Translations under genes and position numbers: made by a program
The notes under the pieces: generated by a model
What the model was told of the DNA's origin: nothing
The model's database searches: none
Seen by the model: only the letters and a program-made list of their open reading frames with translations
NCBI GenBank assembly: GCA_022495005.1
Contig: JAGYXB010001352.1
Coordinates: 1,240,001-1,304,000, forward strand
Reading direction: 5' to 3'
Source of the DNA: Rhyacophila brunnea
Taxonomy: Eukaryota; Arthropoda; Insecta; Trichoptera; Rhyacophilidae
Length of the DNA stretch: 64,000 nucleotides
Shown: positions 44,312 through 55,322 of the stretch, in pieces
Position numbering within the stretch: position 1 is the stretch's first letter
How the letters are laid out: every line of letters begins with the position of its first letter

Positions 44312-44872
44312 AACCGTACTTGGTTATTACGAGGAAGATGGGACCGTCTGAATTTGCTCGTAATAAGCGTTACTCGTTATATCCGAGAATATGTATTTTG
44401 AAATGAGCGGTCACATAACACAAGAAGTCACATTTCCCCGAAACAAGCATGGCATTCATAAACTACAAAAGAAGCTGTTTATTGTAATGAACGCTGGTAG
44501 GTAGGCACCTACTTACTTCACAAACCTTGGATTTTTTTTCAACCAAATGCGTGGATACTTTTTCAATATTTTCGGCAAAAACACCAATTAGGTAGGTACT
44601 TAGACACTTAACTAGTATCATAAACATAATCCGACCCCGGCGGCATCCTGTCCGGTCGGATTTTATTGCTTAGGGTCGAAATGATTTTAAACGATCGAAA
44701 CAGTTTTTAAGAAAATTTTTGATGATATTTTAGCTCGGTATATCCGATAAGGAGCTCGTAATAAAAGTAAATAAATGTATGGAGAAAATCATAAACTAAA
44801 ATGTCAACGAATATATCCTCGTTACATCCGAGATCTCGCTATATCTGTGATCGTTATAACCGAGTGCGACTG
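44312..44872 (-). mobile_element. Pogo/Tigger-like MITE, copy 3 (inverted)
   Basis: GTACTTGGTTATTACGAGGA near the left edge and TATAACCGAGTGCGACTG at the right edge (TA follows) are the family tips. The interior words are in reverse order relative to copy 1. The outermost left bases have decayed. Confidence 0.85.
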
Positions 44873-44921
44873 TATTATATAATAGAATTTCGGGAAGCAC
44901 TTTTTAGCGATAGTAGATATA

Positions 44922-45358
44922 CATATGAATACGTGTATTAATTAAAGCGCTAAGTACCAAAAACATAAAAACTGACATTTTTATAGAAAAATGTTCTACA
45001 TACCAACGCCAATAACTTCAACTATAGTCTAAGTGCCTCAAGCAAGTCAAAAAAATACAGCAAAATAATTAAACCTGTCGACGTTATTAGTCCGTTGGCG
45101 TGTTTTATTTATAATGGTGTAAGTAGCACTGCAGTAGTCAACAGCAGTCAATATAAAATAGCTGACGATGGTGTGTTGACACTTGCGAATTCTTAATACC
45201 TAAAATTATAGAAGCTGCCGTGATTGCTTCACACTCTAAAACTACATTTTTCAAAAGGTCTGCTTCATGAAATTTTACTGCAATGACTCGGTATTTTGTA
45301 GCTACAGGCAATACTACTTTTTGGTACTTAGAGCCTTATTTAATACACGTATTCATAT
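44922..45358. mobile_element. TIR element with ATATGAATACGTGTATTAA tips
   Basis: ATATGAATACGTGTATTAA, then GCGCTAAGTACCAAAAAC at the left, is mirrored by TTTTTGGTACTTAGAGCC and TTAATACACGTATTCATAT at the right. The inverted repeats are ~42 bp; the whole is 437 bp. Not seen elsewhere in the window. No ORF. Confidence 0.8.
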
Positions 45359-45359
45359 T

Positions 45360-45720
45360 ATTAATGGTATTATCGCTGTCGTCAGTAGAGTTGTATGCGT
45401 AAAATTATAATACTCTTGTACTTCCTTGAACGCGTATACAAAATGTAAAATTGAAAATTCATTTTTGTTACCTATTTAATCTATCGGTTGTATCTGTGCG
45501 CTTAAAAAGCTTCCTGGGTTATTTTCCTTCGACACGACGTAATTTTATTTTCATCCTCCTAATGAAAATGTATTACCTACTTTTACTTTGGGATTTTCCT
45601 TTTGTGAAATTGAAATTTATCGCTTTTCTTAAAATTTAAAATAGCACAGCGCCCAACCATATTCGGTGATATTATTTTTCTCATCGTATCTAAGTTATAC
45701 TTTAGTCAGAATGTACTTGT
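45360..45720. other. No recognised gene
   Basis: The 62-codon hydrophobic frame at 45451-45639 has no motif. Confidence 0.45.
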
Positions 45721-45725
45721 ATGCA

Positions 45726-46254
45726 CAGTCGAACTCGGTTATTACGATCACGGAAATAGCGAAATCTCGGATGTAATGAAGAAACATTCGTTGACATGAT
45801 TTTCTCCAAACACTTTATTCACTTTTATAACGAGCTACTTATCGGGTATACCGAGCAAAAATATCCTCAAAAATTTTTAAAACTGTTAATGTGTCGATCG
45901 TTTAAAAACATTTTCGACCCTAAGCAATAAAATCCGACCAGACAGGATGCCGCCGGGATCGGATTACGTTTATGACACTTCGCCGACAACATTGAAAAAG
46001 TATCCACGCATAAGGTTGAAATTACATGTAAAAAATCCAAGCTTTGTGAAGTCAGTAGTTACCTACCAGCGTTCATTACAATAAACAACTTCGTTTATAG
46101 TTTATGAATGCCATGCTTGTTTCACGGATTTTTACGATGGTTTTCAGATTTTTTATGTTTTATGCTTAAATAGAACGTGGCGCGAAAATTATACAACGAT
46201 ATAACGAGCAAATTCAGTCGGTCCCATCTTCCTCGTAATAACCAAGTTCGACTG
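45726..46254 (+). mobile_element. Pogo/Tigger-like MITE, copy 4
   Basis: CAGTCGAACTCGGTTATTAC at the left and GTAATAACCAAGTTCGACTG at the right. 529 bp: deleted by ~65 bp relative to copies 1 and 2, mainly around the middle (GACACTT joined to CGCCGACAAC). The left TA has become CA. Confidence 0.9.
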
Positions 46255-46586
46255 TATTTATTTCGCATTAAAAATATTATAATATAGTCAATAATTTTCA
46301 TTCCTGCGGTACGATCCATTGTCTACTATATCAACCACTCACAACCGTTTCTACTGGAAAACAATATTTAAAGGCTAACTTTACTTTACTGATTCCCGGT
46401 GGACCGATGACAACTAGCAAATAACAGAAATCAATACGTAGACGATTTTATTCAAGAAAATGTGAAACAAAATACTGCCACAGACAATATTTTTCCAGTA
46501 ATATTATATTATTCTCAAGGTTTTCTCTGTGTGTGATATCTAATATCATTGCTATATTACAATAAAGTTTTCTTTGAATCATCTTT

Positions 46587-46650
46587 CAGTCAATGTTGCC
46601 AAGTAGTGTCTTTGACAAAAATATGTCAATAGATTTTCATAAAAGTCTGC
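46587..46650 (+). mobile_element. Fragment of the 17705 TIR element
   Basis: CAGTCAATGTTGCCAAGTAG, TGTCTTTGACAAAAATATGT match the left tip of 17705-18321. Confidence 0.5.
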
Positions 46651-46669
46651 AGTTTAACATTATTTACTA

Positions 46670-46735
46670 TTTATTTTTTTACCATCTTCTTCTTCGACCA
46701 TGTCCAATCCTAATAGAATCATATGAGCCTCCATA
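46670..46735 (-). mobile_element. SINE-1 3' end fragment
   Basis: On the minus strand: TATGATTCTATTAGGATTGG, ACATGGTCGAAGAAGAAG. This matches the 3' end of the copies at 59655 and 56547 (GATACTATTAGGATCGGACA then TGGTCGAAAAAA). Confidence 0.7.
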
Positions 46736-46895
46736 TTAGTATAAAATGACAACATCGCGCCTCGCTTACTCTTGAAGAATGAGATTGGAGAGACAGTTAA
46801 CACTTTTACGTGTAAACAGTTATTGTCATTATAGTTTAAAATAAGCACTATTGCGGACAGTAATTCCAAGCATGTGTACAGGTGCTTTTAAGCTA
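46735..46895 (+). repeat. GTGTAAACAGTTATT family, copy
   Basis: TATAAAATGACAACATCGCG, CTTACTCTTGAAGAATGAGA, CACTTTTACGTGTAAACAGT and GTGTACAGGTGC match 14222-14375. It directly follows a SINE-1 end. Confidence 0.65.
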
Positions 46896-47098
46896 AGAAA
46901 GGCATGAAGGTGAATATAACCAGTCGATCGAATGAAGACAATAAAAAAAATCCTTAATAATATATTTAGTATATTATATGTAAATTAATATACTGAAATA
47001 TAAAAAAAATCGCAATGTAATGAAAGTAATTAATATAATTAATAACCTATTGACTAATGAACATGATTAATCAATAACCATGTTTCAATCGCTCTACG

Positions 47099-47320
47099 TC
47101 ATCTCAGCATAGGGTTCTTCACTGCGGATCCTGGTCCTGAAGCGGCTGGTCCACCCTTTCCGCCTTTTTTGCCTTTCTTCTTTTTTCCGCCTCTCTTTGC
47201 CTGCATGATTTTTTTCGCCATCTTTTCCACCACCTTATTTTCCACGGCTCTAGCGTCACTCGGCCCATAGACTAATATATGACTCGGCCTATACTCCTGA
47301 TTGCGAATTTCACGTTCCAT
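47099..47320 (-). CDS. Small Lys/Gly-rich protein or terminal coding exon
   Basis: A 73-codon minus frame with amino-acid composition unlike the other short frames here. Residues 1-40 form a charged, possibly helical segment (QEYRPSHILVYGPSD, then ENKVVEKMAKKIMQAKR). Residues 41-61 are a very basic tail, RGGKKKKGKKGGKGG, followed by PAASGPGSAVKNPMLR and a stop. The Lys/Gly tail suggests nucleic-acid or tubulin binding, but the family was not recognised. The frame stays open for 12 codons upstream (…LCRTWN before the Met), and a possible splice acceptor AACACAG ends at 47344, so this may be a last exon rather than a complete gene. No consensus AATAAA was found close downstream. A processed retrocopy cannot be excluded. 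Confidence 0.55.
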   Translation of the reverse strand: MEREIRNQEYRPSHILVYGPSDARAVENKVVEKMAKKIMQAKRGGKKKKGKKGGKGGPAASGPGSAVKNPMLR

Positions 47321-47590
47321 GTTCCATGTCCGACATAACTGTGTTTTATTGTTTTAAGTATATTGAAGTAATAAATTATCGTTTATTAAAAAAAGCACCA
47401 TTATTTTTTTATCGAGCCAACTGTTCAAGAGATGAATGTTTCAGAATTTTGTTTTTTTCCCTTGATATATTATTAGAATTCTTTTGTTTTTTTTTCAATA
47501 GAGAAACAAAATATTTTGAAAAATAGAATTCATGAGCATTATTTAAATAATTTAAATAAGAATAAAAATATAGGTAAGTATAGGTAGGTA

Positions 47591-47700
47591 CTGTCCAACA
47601 AGGTACTGTGCATAAGCCAAAAGTCGCTGTCGTCGATAAATAAGAGGAGCTTGTTTAGTTCACAGTTTTAACACGTAGCCAAGAAGATCTTGTTGGACAG
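47591..47700. mobile_element. 110-bp MITE, TA target
   Basis: CTGTCCAACAAG (47591) and CTTGTTGGACAG (to 47700) are exact mirrors flanked by TA on both sides, in Tc1/mariner style. No ORF. Confidence 0.8.
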
Positions 47701-47851
47701 TAAATGAATAACAAATAATCAATAATTATTTAATTTAAATTATCATAGCAGACAGGTAGGAAATTGTATATAATTATAATTCAATACGTAATTGAATTAA
47801 TATCTACCTGCCATGACCTCGATGAGCAGGGAAATGATTTAGTAATCAGCG

Positions 47852-48035
47852 CATCTATTCTATACACAAGACTGCTTTCGGCCGCTACGGCAGCTAACTA
47901 GGGTCGGTTTGTATCGAAGTATTAGCACTTATTGTAACAATTACAATTACAATAAGTGTTAATAATTCGATACTTTCCTACCCTATTTAGCTGCCGTAGC
48001 GGACCGAAAGCAGGCTTGTGTATAGAATAGACCCG
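47852..48035. mobile_element. Foldback element, short copy
   Basis: GCATCTATTCTATACACAAG, CTACGGCAGCTA and AGGGTCGGTTTGTATCG, ATTAGCACTTATTGTAAC at the left; mirrored AATAAGTGTTAATAATTCGA, TACCCTA, TAGCTGCCGTAGCGG and CTTGTGTATAGAATAGACCC at the right. Same family as 7637-7943, with a different outer arm and a shorter inner arm. Confidence 0.8.
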
Positions 48036-48049
48036 CAGGGGCCCCTACC

Positions 48050-48532
48050 AATCGTGTCTATAAATTTGGACGTATGCAGTTTGCCGAATCACACTTCACC
48101 GTGAAATGATATATCGGAAATATAATATGGTCGTATATTAAAGACCGTCCAACCTCTTTGGGTCGTATAGTACTGACATAAAATTCATGTCTAAATAAAA
48201 CACGGTTTTTGTATATTTAGTGAGAAATTTTGAAAATAGCCGATATACTGGATTATTTGTTAGGTTAGGTTAGGCTTTTATTTTTGAATTGAGAATCTAT
48301 GAAAATTGGCGCGGTTCCCGCCTGGCTTCCTGTAAACCGACTTGTATCTAAAACACTTACAAATTTCGTAATAAAACTAACGAAATACAACGGAAGATAG
48401 TAGAAAATAGGTATGTCGTTGAATTAGAAATACAGAACGCGTATTTTTTCATCTCTATCCGATAAGAAAGCTCACGGCGAACTGTGCTACGGTGAAATGT
48501 TATATGTACAATTTACATGTAACCCCTACCAA
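48050..48532 (+). repeat. TTAGG-carrying dispersed repeat, copy 2
   Basis: Collinear with 11608-12025, with ~120 bp extra between TTTTTGAATTGAG and CTCTATCCGATAAG. It holds three TTAGG units (48258-48274). CCCCTACCAAT occurs at both edges (48043 and 48527), a possible target duplication of ~11 bp. Confidence 0.7.
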
Positions 48533-48579
48533 TATGGGAGTATTGTGCTATACCCCTTTAGCCCAATGGTAACTGATAA

Positions 48580-49006
48580 TAAATAATTACAAGATAAAAA
48601 TAACTTTTTATATACAACGTTTTTAAATTTTCTGTTGAATCATATAAACTTGAATTGACTAGCTTAAACGATCAAAAAAATTTGTACTTGACATGTCATA
48701 TTGATTTTCATAGTAACGCACGTATATATTAATAATTTAGTTGCTAGGACCCCAGACCACTAACAACCAATAATGGTGTCGAAATAACGTCTTTTCATAC
48801 AAAACAGAATTAACTGAAAATGGATTCAATTCTACTTAAAGATGGCTAAAAGTATTAAAAAAATGCATTGGCATCGTGTTCTGATATATTCTAAAAGTTT
48901 CAAATGTCTAGCCAGTCGGGAAGTTAGTTAAAAATCGATTGCAAGATTTGTACCGGACAAAGAACCACCGGACAAATAAGAATACGACCTAAGAAAAACG
49001 TTGTAA
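48580..49006 (-). repeat. ACAACGTTTTT dispersed element, copy 4 (inverted)
   Basis: Uninterrupted copy in the same orientation as 34314; it shows the empty site of the 34497 insertion. AATAATTACAAGATAAAAAT to CTAAGAAAAACGTTGTAA. Confidence 0.8.
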
Positions 49007-49208
49007 TAAATAAGTATCACAGAGCATTAAGACTGCATTCAAAATTACCATCTATAATATGATACCGTAACAATCCGAATTAAACGATAGTCATGATATA
49101 AATGGGTCGCAATCAGTTACAACACGAACGGGATATACAAGCATCCTCTCCCAATGTAAAACAATGTCCTGATGTAACTGTACAGCACGGATAAGTAAAC
49201 ACTGCCGG

Positions 49209-49246
49209 TCAGTCGTTAGAAGCGCTCGTGAAAATGACCGCCTCCG
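49209..49246 (+). promoter_or_regulatory. Candidate Inr promoter with first exon MTAS
   Basis: TCAGTCG (49209) is an exact arthropod initiator. It is followed by a GC-rich stretch and an ATG at 49234 opening ACC GCC TCC G, then GTGATT (49247), a moderate splice donor. Without splicing the frame stops after 16 codons. The local composition differs from the AT-rich surroundings. This is only a candidate; no second exon is known. Confidence 0.25.
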
Positions 49247-49454
49247 GTGATTTTCATTGTACCTACACGGAGTTAAAAAAGTGATTACAAAAGCTTTTGT
49301 TTTATTACATACCTACTAATCCTACATACAGACAACGATTATAATATAACCACGAGAAAATATTATATTTAAAATAAAAATAACTAAAATTGTGAGAGAT
49401 CTTGACACCGGTTAGTAATTAAGGTGATTCGATACTTTGATTTTAAATACAAAT

Positions 49455-49600
49455 GCCAATTGTCAAGCAATTTAGAAAGCGCTTTAGAGACTGTTGTGAA
49501 AACTGCTAGATAATTTCGTCGCAATTAAATAGGACGCAGATAGATTACTTGGTGTAGTACATGCGCTCGGATTAGAATCCCGCTGGGCGTTGAATTTTTT
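49455..49600 (+). mobile_element. SINE-2 copy
   Basis: CAATTTAGAAAGCGCTTTAG, TTCGTCGCAATTAAATAGGA, CTTGGTGTAGTACATGCGCT and TTAGAATCCCGCTGGGCGTT match the 30290 copy in order. Confidence 0.65.
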
Positions 49601-49604
49601 TTGT

Positions 49605-50125
49605 TGGTTTGTTTTCTCTAGGGTGTTTTAAATTATCTATGTTCAATAAAAAAATGTTGCATTCTTAAATATTTTATTCGTTGAAAACAAAAAAGGTTTA
49701 CCAAACCTATATTTACTTAATTTTTCACTTTAACACTTAATTTAGCAATAGTTGGTTTTATTCAGTCTTAGAAATTTATGAAAGATACTACTAATATTTC
49801 TCAAGAAATCATAAATGAAATTTTTGATAATTTCAAAAAAACTTTTACCTCAAACCAAAAACAGTTTTAGTAGGTACTTAAAATTGAAAAAAATGGGTTA
49901 AAATGCTAGAAAGGGTAAAGTCTACCTACAATATAGTGGCATTGTGTCTGACTTATTTAATAAACTCTTTAAAAATCTCGAGAAGTTAATAAATTAATCT
50001 TGAAATATCAAGTACCTATCAAGCTAATTATTCCTTAATTATGGTCGAATCTAGAAAATTCGATAATTCTTTTGTTCTATATAATAATTGTAGATACCTT
50101 AAAAGCAGTCATCGCCTCGGGTCTC
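49605..50125. other. No recognised gene
   Basis: AT-rich, nothing recognised. Confidence 0.5.
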
Positions 50126-50137
50126 CTTCCTCTACGT

Positions 50138-50684
50138 CAGTGATCTCTAAACTTTATGTTACTACGCCCCCCTTTCAATAAATCTAATTTTGGCGCCTCC
50201 CCCCGACCTTTATTTAAAAAAATAATACAGACCCATTTTTAAATACTAAAAAATGTACTTATCAATAAAAAAAAGATTTTAACGGAATAATACCAACGTT
50301 TTATTATTATGATATATATTAATATTTAAATTATTTGGTTATTAATAATATGATGGTACCACTCGTAGCTCTTTATATTCTACTAAACGGGCTCGATATT
50401 TCAATTTCATTGCAGCCAATGCATAAAATCCCGTTTCGCATAAATATGATGTTAAGAATGGAAACAGTACTTGCATTGCTTTGCTTGACAAAATATTACA
50501 CTCTTCACTTCGATTTAACCAAAATTGACCTAGAGAAAAGACTGAAATTTTTGTTTCAACAATGTATCGCATGATAATTCAATCATTTTTTTTACTTTTC
50601 AGCATTTAGTAGTTAATCCAAATTCATCACCCTGTTCGCGCCTCCCCTTGCAATAGTCTGCGCCTCCCAGTTTGAAAATTGCTG
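50138..50684 (-). mobile_element. hAT element, internally deleted, perfect 8-bp target duplication
   Basis: CAGTGATCTCTAAACTTT at the left and CAGTTTGAAAATTGCTG at the right are inverted tips, with GGCGCCTCC and GGGAGGCGC just inside. CTCTACGT stands on both sides (50130-50137 and 50685-50692) as a perfect 8-bp duplication. The minus strand keeps the last ~75 codons of a transposase (see next entry). Confidence 0.9.
50342..50572 (-). pseudogene. hAT transposase C-terminal (dimerisation) fragment
   Basis: The minus frame has QFWLNRSEE, LSSKAMQVLFPFLTSYLCET and GFYALAAMKLKYRARL, then KELRV. This is the hAT C-terminal dimerisation block as seen in the ZBED5/SCAND3-like branch (pattern LPFxTTYLCExGFSALxxxKxKYRxRL). 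The BED finger and the DDE catalytic residues are missing, so the copy cannot transpose on its own. The frame is still open over 76 codons, which suggests a fairly recent deletion derivative. Confidence 0.85.
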
Positions 50685-50699
50685 CTCTACGTAGTACCT

Positions 50700-51275
50700 A
50701 TAAATGGTACTGCTATTGAAGGTGGTTTTGCCCTAAAATAACAAAACTCAAGCTGATAATAATAAAATTGCACGTCCACTTTCAAAACACCGCGTACAAA
50801 TACATCCCGTTGTGATAAAAGCAAAAAGCGTATCGGTATTTTCGAAACCTAAGCTATCCCGCGCTATAATTCATGAGGGTTCGCCGTACTTTGGGATTTT
50901 GTTGCCATTCTCCGAACAGATTCCTGACTTGTTCCTACAGGGAAATCATACTTCCGAGTACTTCTGCAAATTTTGACCCGGGAAATTGTTTGTATTTGTT
51001 CTAGACTGGCAAAAATATGCACGGAAAATTCATCACTATGTCAAAATATAATATGTAGATATTACAGCTATGAAATAATATTACCACACTTCCCTCATAA
51101 GTGAGAATGTTGATCACTGAAATTACTGGTTTGGTAATAGACTTCTCCAATATTAAATAATCTGGATAATGATGATCTGATTGCTAAAACCATTCATAAT
51201 TTAGTAATTCTCTTTTTGATATCATAGCAATACTTAATATTTTATGATAATTGGACATATGGATAAACCAAAGTT
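50700..51275. other. No recognised gene
   Basis: Nothing recognised. Confidence 0.5.
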
Positions 51276-51278
51276 ATG

Positions 51279-51616
51279 GGGCCGTTGCAGACGGGACACC
51301 GGTGTCGCGCTTGTATATAATAGGGAGGCCTTTGTATTCAAATACAGGGGCCTTTGTATTATGTTTATGAACGCGCCAGAGCTAATGAGTCAACGCGTGT
51401 CCGGTACACTTTTTCGTCGGCCGCTACATTCTCAAGCCGCCGATACACTTGTTTTTATTACCGCAGCCAGTTTTATGTTCTAATTTATAGCGCGAAATTA
51501 AGCATTTACTCATTAGCTCTGGACCATCCATAAACATAATACATAGGCCCCTTTATTCGAATACAAAGGTCTATATTATATCGAGCGCGACACCAGTGTC
51601 CCGTCTGAAATGGGAC
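51279..51616. mobile_element. Foldback element with ~145 bp arms
   Basis: GGGGCCGTTGCAGACGGGAC at the left is mirrored by GTCCCGTCTGAAATGGGAC at the right. Further inward GGTGTCGCGCT, CCTTTGTATTCAAATACA, ATTATGTTTATG and AGAGCTAATGAGT are also mirrored. The central ~60 bp (TTTTTCGTCGGCCGC...) is unique. The 79-codon plus frame inside is a composition effect. Confidence 0.8.
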
Positions 51617-51619
51617 TAT

Positions 51620-53815
51620 ATGACTATAAAACACTAATCAAAACTACAACAAAATGATCACCCAGTCCCGTCATAATTTTAATAATGTCAATACACACCA
51701 AACTTATGTCAACAACATCAACATCAAATAATATAATGGTATTGTTTTAAATATGATATTTTACTTATAACTTATTGAAAAGTGAGAAATTAATTATATT
51801 AAAAGAACGAAACTAGGCACTAGGAACGACACTATCAAAAGACTTGAAGTCTTTCGAGATGTGACTGTATCGATGTAGGTACGACGATTTTCTGAATTGT
51901 ATCTGCGAAAAAAGCAGCGAAACACAAATGTTTTTGAAACCTCACCAATGATAAACTAAACCAAATAAGTACTCGTACATGTAGGAAATTTTAAATTACT
52001 TTCATAAGTTTTGGAAAGAATTTTTTTCAGTTTTAAAGTGGATATAGATAGATTGGCTAATCAAAAATAGCAGCAAAATCTCTTTTTAGCAGGAAGACAA
52101 GCAATGATTGAGTGTATATTGAGAATTTACTGTATATTACTGTATTAAATCTAATATTTTTGTTTTTAATATTTTTTTTATTTGGTTTCGTTTTTATAAA
52201 TCATGTTTTTTTGATATTTAAAGAACTGTATTTCTAGAGATTGGCATACGTAATTAAAAAATATTTATACTTTTAGTCACTCTACCCACATTGGTTTAGT
52301 ACTTAGAGCGGCCGTCTTTGTATAAATAAGATGCAGCGGGTCGCGTATTATGTTGTTTTGTCAGCGTGTATTTGATCCATTGCAAGGACCCAATGGGTTG
52401 GGCAAATGGCTAACAACTAGTAGACACATGCCGTAGAATTATCTGTAGCGCCAGCTTAAATAAGTAAGTGGGTAGTATTTTAACTAAAACTTAAAGTTGA
52501 ATGCGACCCATAATAATCAGCAGGTTGCCGACAACTTCATGTCATTAAATAAAATATACGTTTTTCAAATTTATATAGATTTATTAATCGCAGTACTGTG
52601 TTAAGTAATTGAAAACAAATGAAATCGTGTAGGTATTACATAGAAATCAATCATCATTAAAAAGGAAAAAGCTTTTTTTTTATGTTGGCAATTTGTAAAC
52701 GTGTTGATTTTCCAAATCTATACCTACCAATCGGTTTTCATTAAATTTGTCAGTCCAGTGGATTAATAAAAAAAAATTACATTAGTTTTATATTATTTCA
52801 AACCGTATTTTCGTTACTAGCAAAATAATGATATTGTTCAAACTATTATAATAAATTAGCGTTGCTTTTTTCAATGTGTGTTTTTAAAAGCAATGACCCA
52901 ATGCCATTCATTCCTCCTAAATTAAACTTATGTTTTAACTCCTAACAATTTACTTCTAGTATCAAAACCAAGTTTCCAATCAATTTATATTTATGACATT
53001 TGACGCGTGGAGCATTATCTGCACTAACTACACTTTTAATTACATTTAAATTAACAATTAACGACCATAGTGATTATAACGAATTTTCTAGACATAGCAC
53101 AATCTTTGACCACTTTTGAATTAGTTTTTTAGAATATACTAGGGGCACGTTTTAAAGCAATTAATACTATCACAATGCAACAATACGTCTGTAAACACGG
53201 CGACAAGACACGTCCGTATTATGAGACAGCCGGTGCAACATAATATAATAACCATTCGTTTTTTATTCCTGATAGATGTGTAAATAAGGTATACAAGCGT
53301 TCGACAATCAATACAACACATTATGCTTCTTTTACTATTTACGGCTATTTTATGAATGCGTAGCAATTACGCACAATCTGTTTACTACATCTCCAACATA
53401 CAGAAGCGTGAAACGTATTACGTTATCTATTATTGATGAGATTCGTCGAAAAGCCCATTAGCACATTTCCATATAAGTAAATAGCTAGGCACATGGAACA
53501 ACATAAACTATATTATTATTAGGCAGTTATTGATGAGCCTCAAATGACAGCATATCATCGTGAAAAATGTTGCCATTATGTTAATGATTGTTGCCACCTT
53601 GTACAATAGGTACTTAATAAAATATTTCGTCGCATGGAGTATTTTATTGTGGTAGGTAATTAATTATTATTTGTCGAGGACTTTCGTAAACAGACTTCCT
53701 ACAAACAATGTAGGTACTCATCAAATATTACACGCGGTCAGGAAAACATCACTTTTAAAACCCTTTTGTTATGTTGTACCTATGAGTCAATGAACTTGAA
53801 ATCCCGCACCATATA
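51620..53815. other. Mostly unannotated; small SINE/LINE traces
   Basis: 52375-52420 (CCCAATGGGTTGGGCAAATG then GCTAACAACTAG) looks like the SINE-1 body. The rest is AT-rich; the 75-codon minus frame at 53139-53366 has no motif. Confidence 0.4.
51838..51880 (+). mobile_element. LINE-2 type fragment, very short
   Basis: AAGACTTGAAGTCTTTCGAG, ATGTGACTGTATCGATG match the start of the 19080 and 28715 copies. Confidence 0.5.
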
Positions 53816-53821
53816 AGGCAA

Positions 53822-53900
53822 TGATTCTCAACCTTTTTTGTTTAGCGGAACCCTTGACACATTTTTTTAAATCTTGCAGAACCGCATACCAACAAAACAC
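53822..53900 (+). mobile_element. Transposon terminus (GATTCTCAACCTTTTTTG), fragment
   Basis: CAATGATTCTCAACCTTTTT then GTTTAGCGGAACCC matches the left end of 59408-60783. The right end was not found nearby. Confidence 0.5.
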
Positions 53901-53904
53901 ATAT

Positions 53905-55110
53905 CACACACAGTAGGGAGCCGACTAACTATTGTTAGATTACCCTATAATTTGTTTTCTTTAACGATCCAATAATGAACGATTCCTCTTTTGCGTGTCA
54001 TTTTATTTTTCAAATTTAGAATTTGCGTCTACAAGTGTTTTCTCTCACCCTATCCATTTCAATGTGTCTTCTCCCTGTCTCAATATAGCTTACACTTTTA
54101 CATATGTGCTATATCATGCGTTACAGACAGAGATAATGGTTCATTGTATAATCTACACGAGAACAATGTATCGTTTCTTTTTATTTCAGGGATACGGTAC
54201 CTACTAATAAATAACCTTTCAAACTCACATGTGATGTTTCTACATATTCTTCTGCAAAGCGAAATTGTTTTCAGCTAATTTCTAACTGATATTTATTAGT
54301 CTCTAGCTGCATAGTAGAAGATTTTATTTATATTTGGTTTGATGTAGACATATTTTGACAGGTGATTTCAATTGCGTCTGGTAATTATTTATCGGTTTAT
54401 AAACAGCGCGAAAACGCTATAAAAAGATAAAATTAAAATGGTACGAATTTAACGATCAATCAATCTCAGATTGTTAAAATTATTACCACAGACTTGTAAT
54501 TCTGCCGTATGGAAGATCCCTTTAAATAATGAAACGGTTGAAAACATTGAAAAGCGTCATCAATCATTTCAAAATCGAGTAATATAATCGTGACGTCGTT
54601 CTTTATTCATAATTATTTGTTTATTACGTCGATCGTTAACTTTACTTTCAAGTGCGTCTGTTCCGAATTTGAATTTTCACGACAATTTGACGTTTAATAA
54701 TGGAATATTAACCTCAAAATGGCTTCCCATTCAACCATTTCGTTTTCAATTAACAATATTACAATCTGTTGCTTTTATAAAAAAAAAGTGTAAGTATAAT
54801 ATTCCAAGACATAAAAAAAGATAAAATTTAAATTGTATACTTAATAGTAATACCCAAATAAGTAAAATAAAACTTAAATGTCTAATATTTACGCTTCAGT
54901 GTTTGATTCATATTGTTTATACTTTTATTTCTACAATTCTCAACTTTTGTTCATTGTATTTTTTAATGATTATTTATTGCTACGCTATGAAAGTTATGAG
55001 AAACTAACTACATACATATACATTTTTATGCGTTAAGTATATTATTATTAGAGCACTATCAGAAGGTAAGGCGATTTATTTCATAGGCGATTTATACAAT
55101 TACTATCACA
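53905..55110. other. No recognised gene
   Basis: The overlapping frames at 53991-54278 are in two phases without a motif. 54540-54690 has homeobox-type TTTATTAC and TAATAT words and may be regulatory, without proof. Confidence 0.4.
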
Positions 55111-55117
55111 CTAGCTG

Positions 55118-55190
55118 ACTCGCCCGCTTTTAAGCTCGTCGACTAGCAGCTCGTAAACTCGCTCAATGTCATCGAGCCTTTAGCTAATGG
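55118..55190. repeat. Single arm related to the 10419 palindrome
   Basis: AGCAGCTCGTAAACTCGCTC then AATGTCATCGAGCCTTTAGC parallels the right arm of 10419-10607 at about 80%. Confidence 0.5.
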
Positions 55191-55322
55191 TTCTTCCTTA
55201 TCCATAATGTTTATACTTTTTCATTGATTGTATGTTGTCTAAGGTTACAGTAGGTCACAGTACTTAATATAATTACTATTAAATCTCTTGGTTTACTTGG
55301 TCACTCGATATGCTATTACCAC

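Noticed and set aside
51244..51483. 79-codon ORF over the foldback element
   Set aside because: Lies in inverted-repeat arms; open frame is a result of their composition.
53991..54278. 95-codon ORF with Cys/Phe-rich sequence
   Set aside because: Overlaps another open frame in a different phase, no domain, composition typical of chance.
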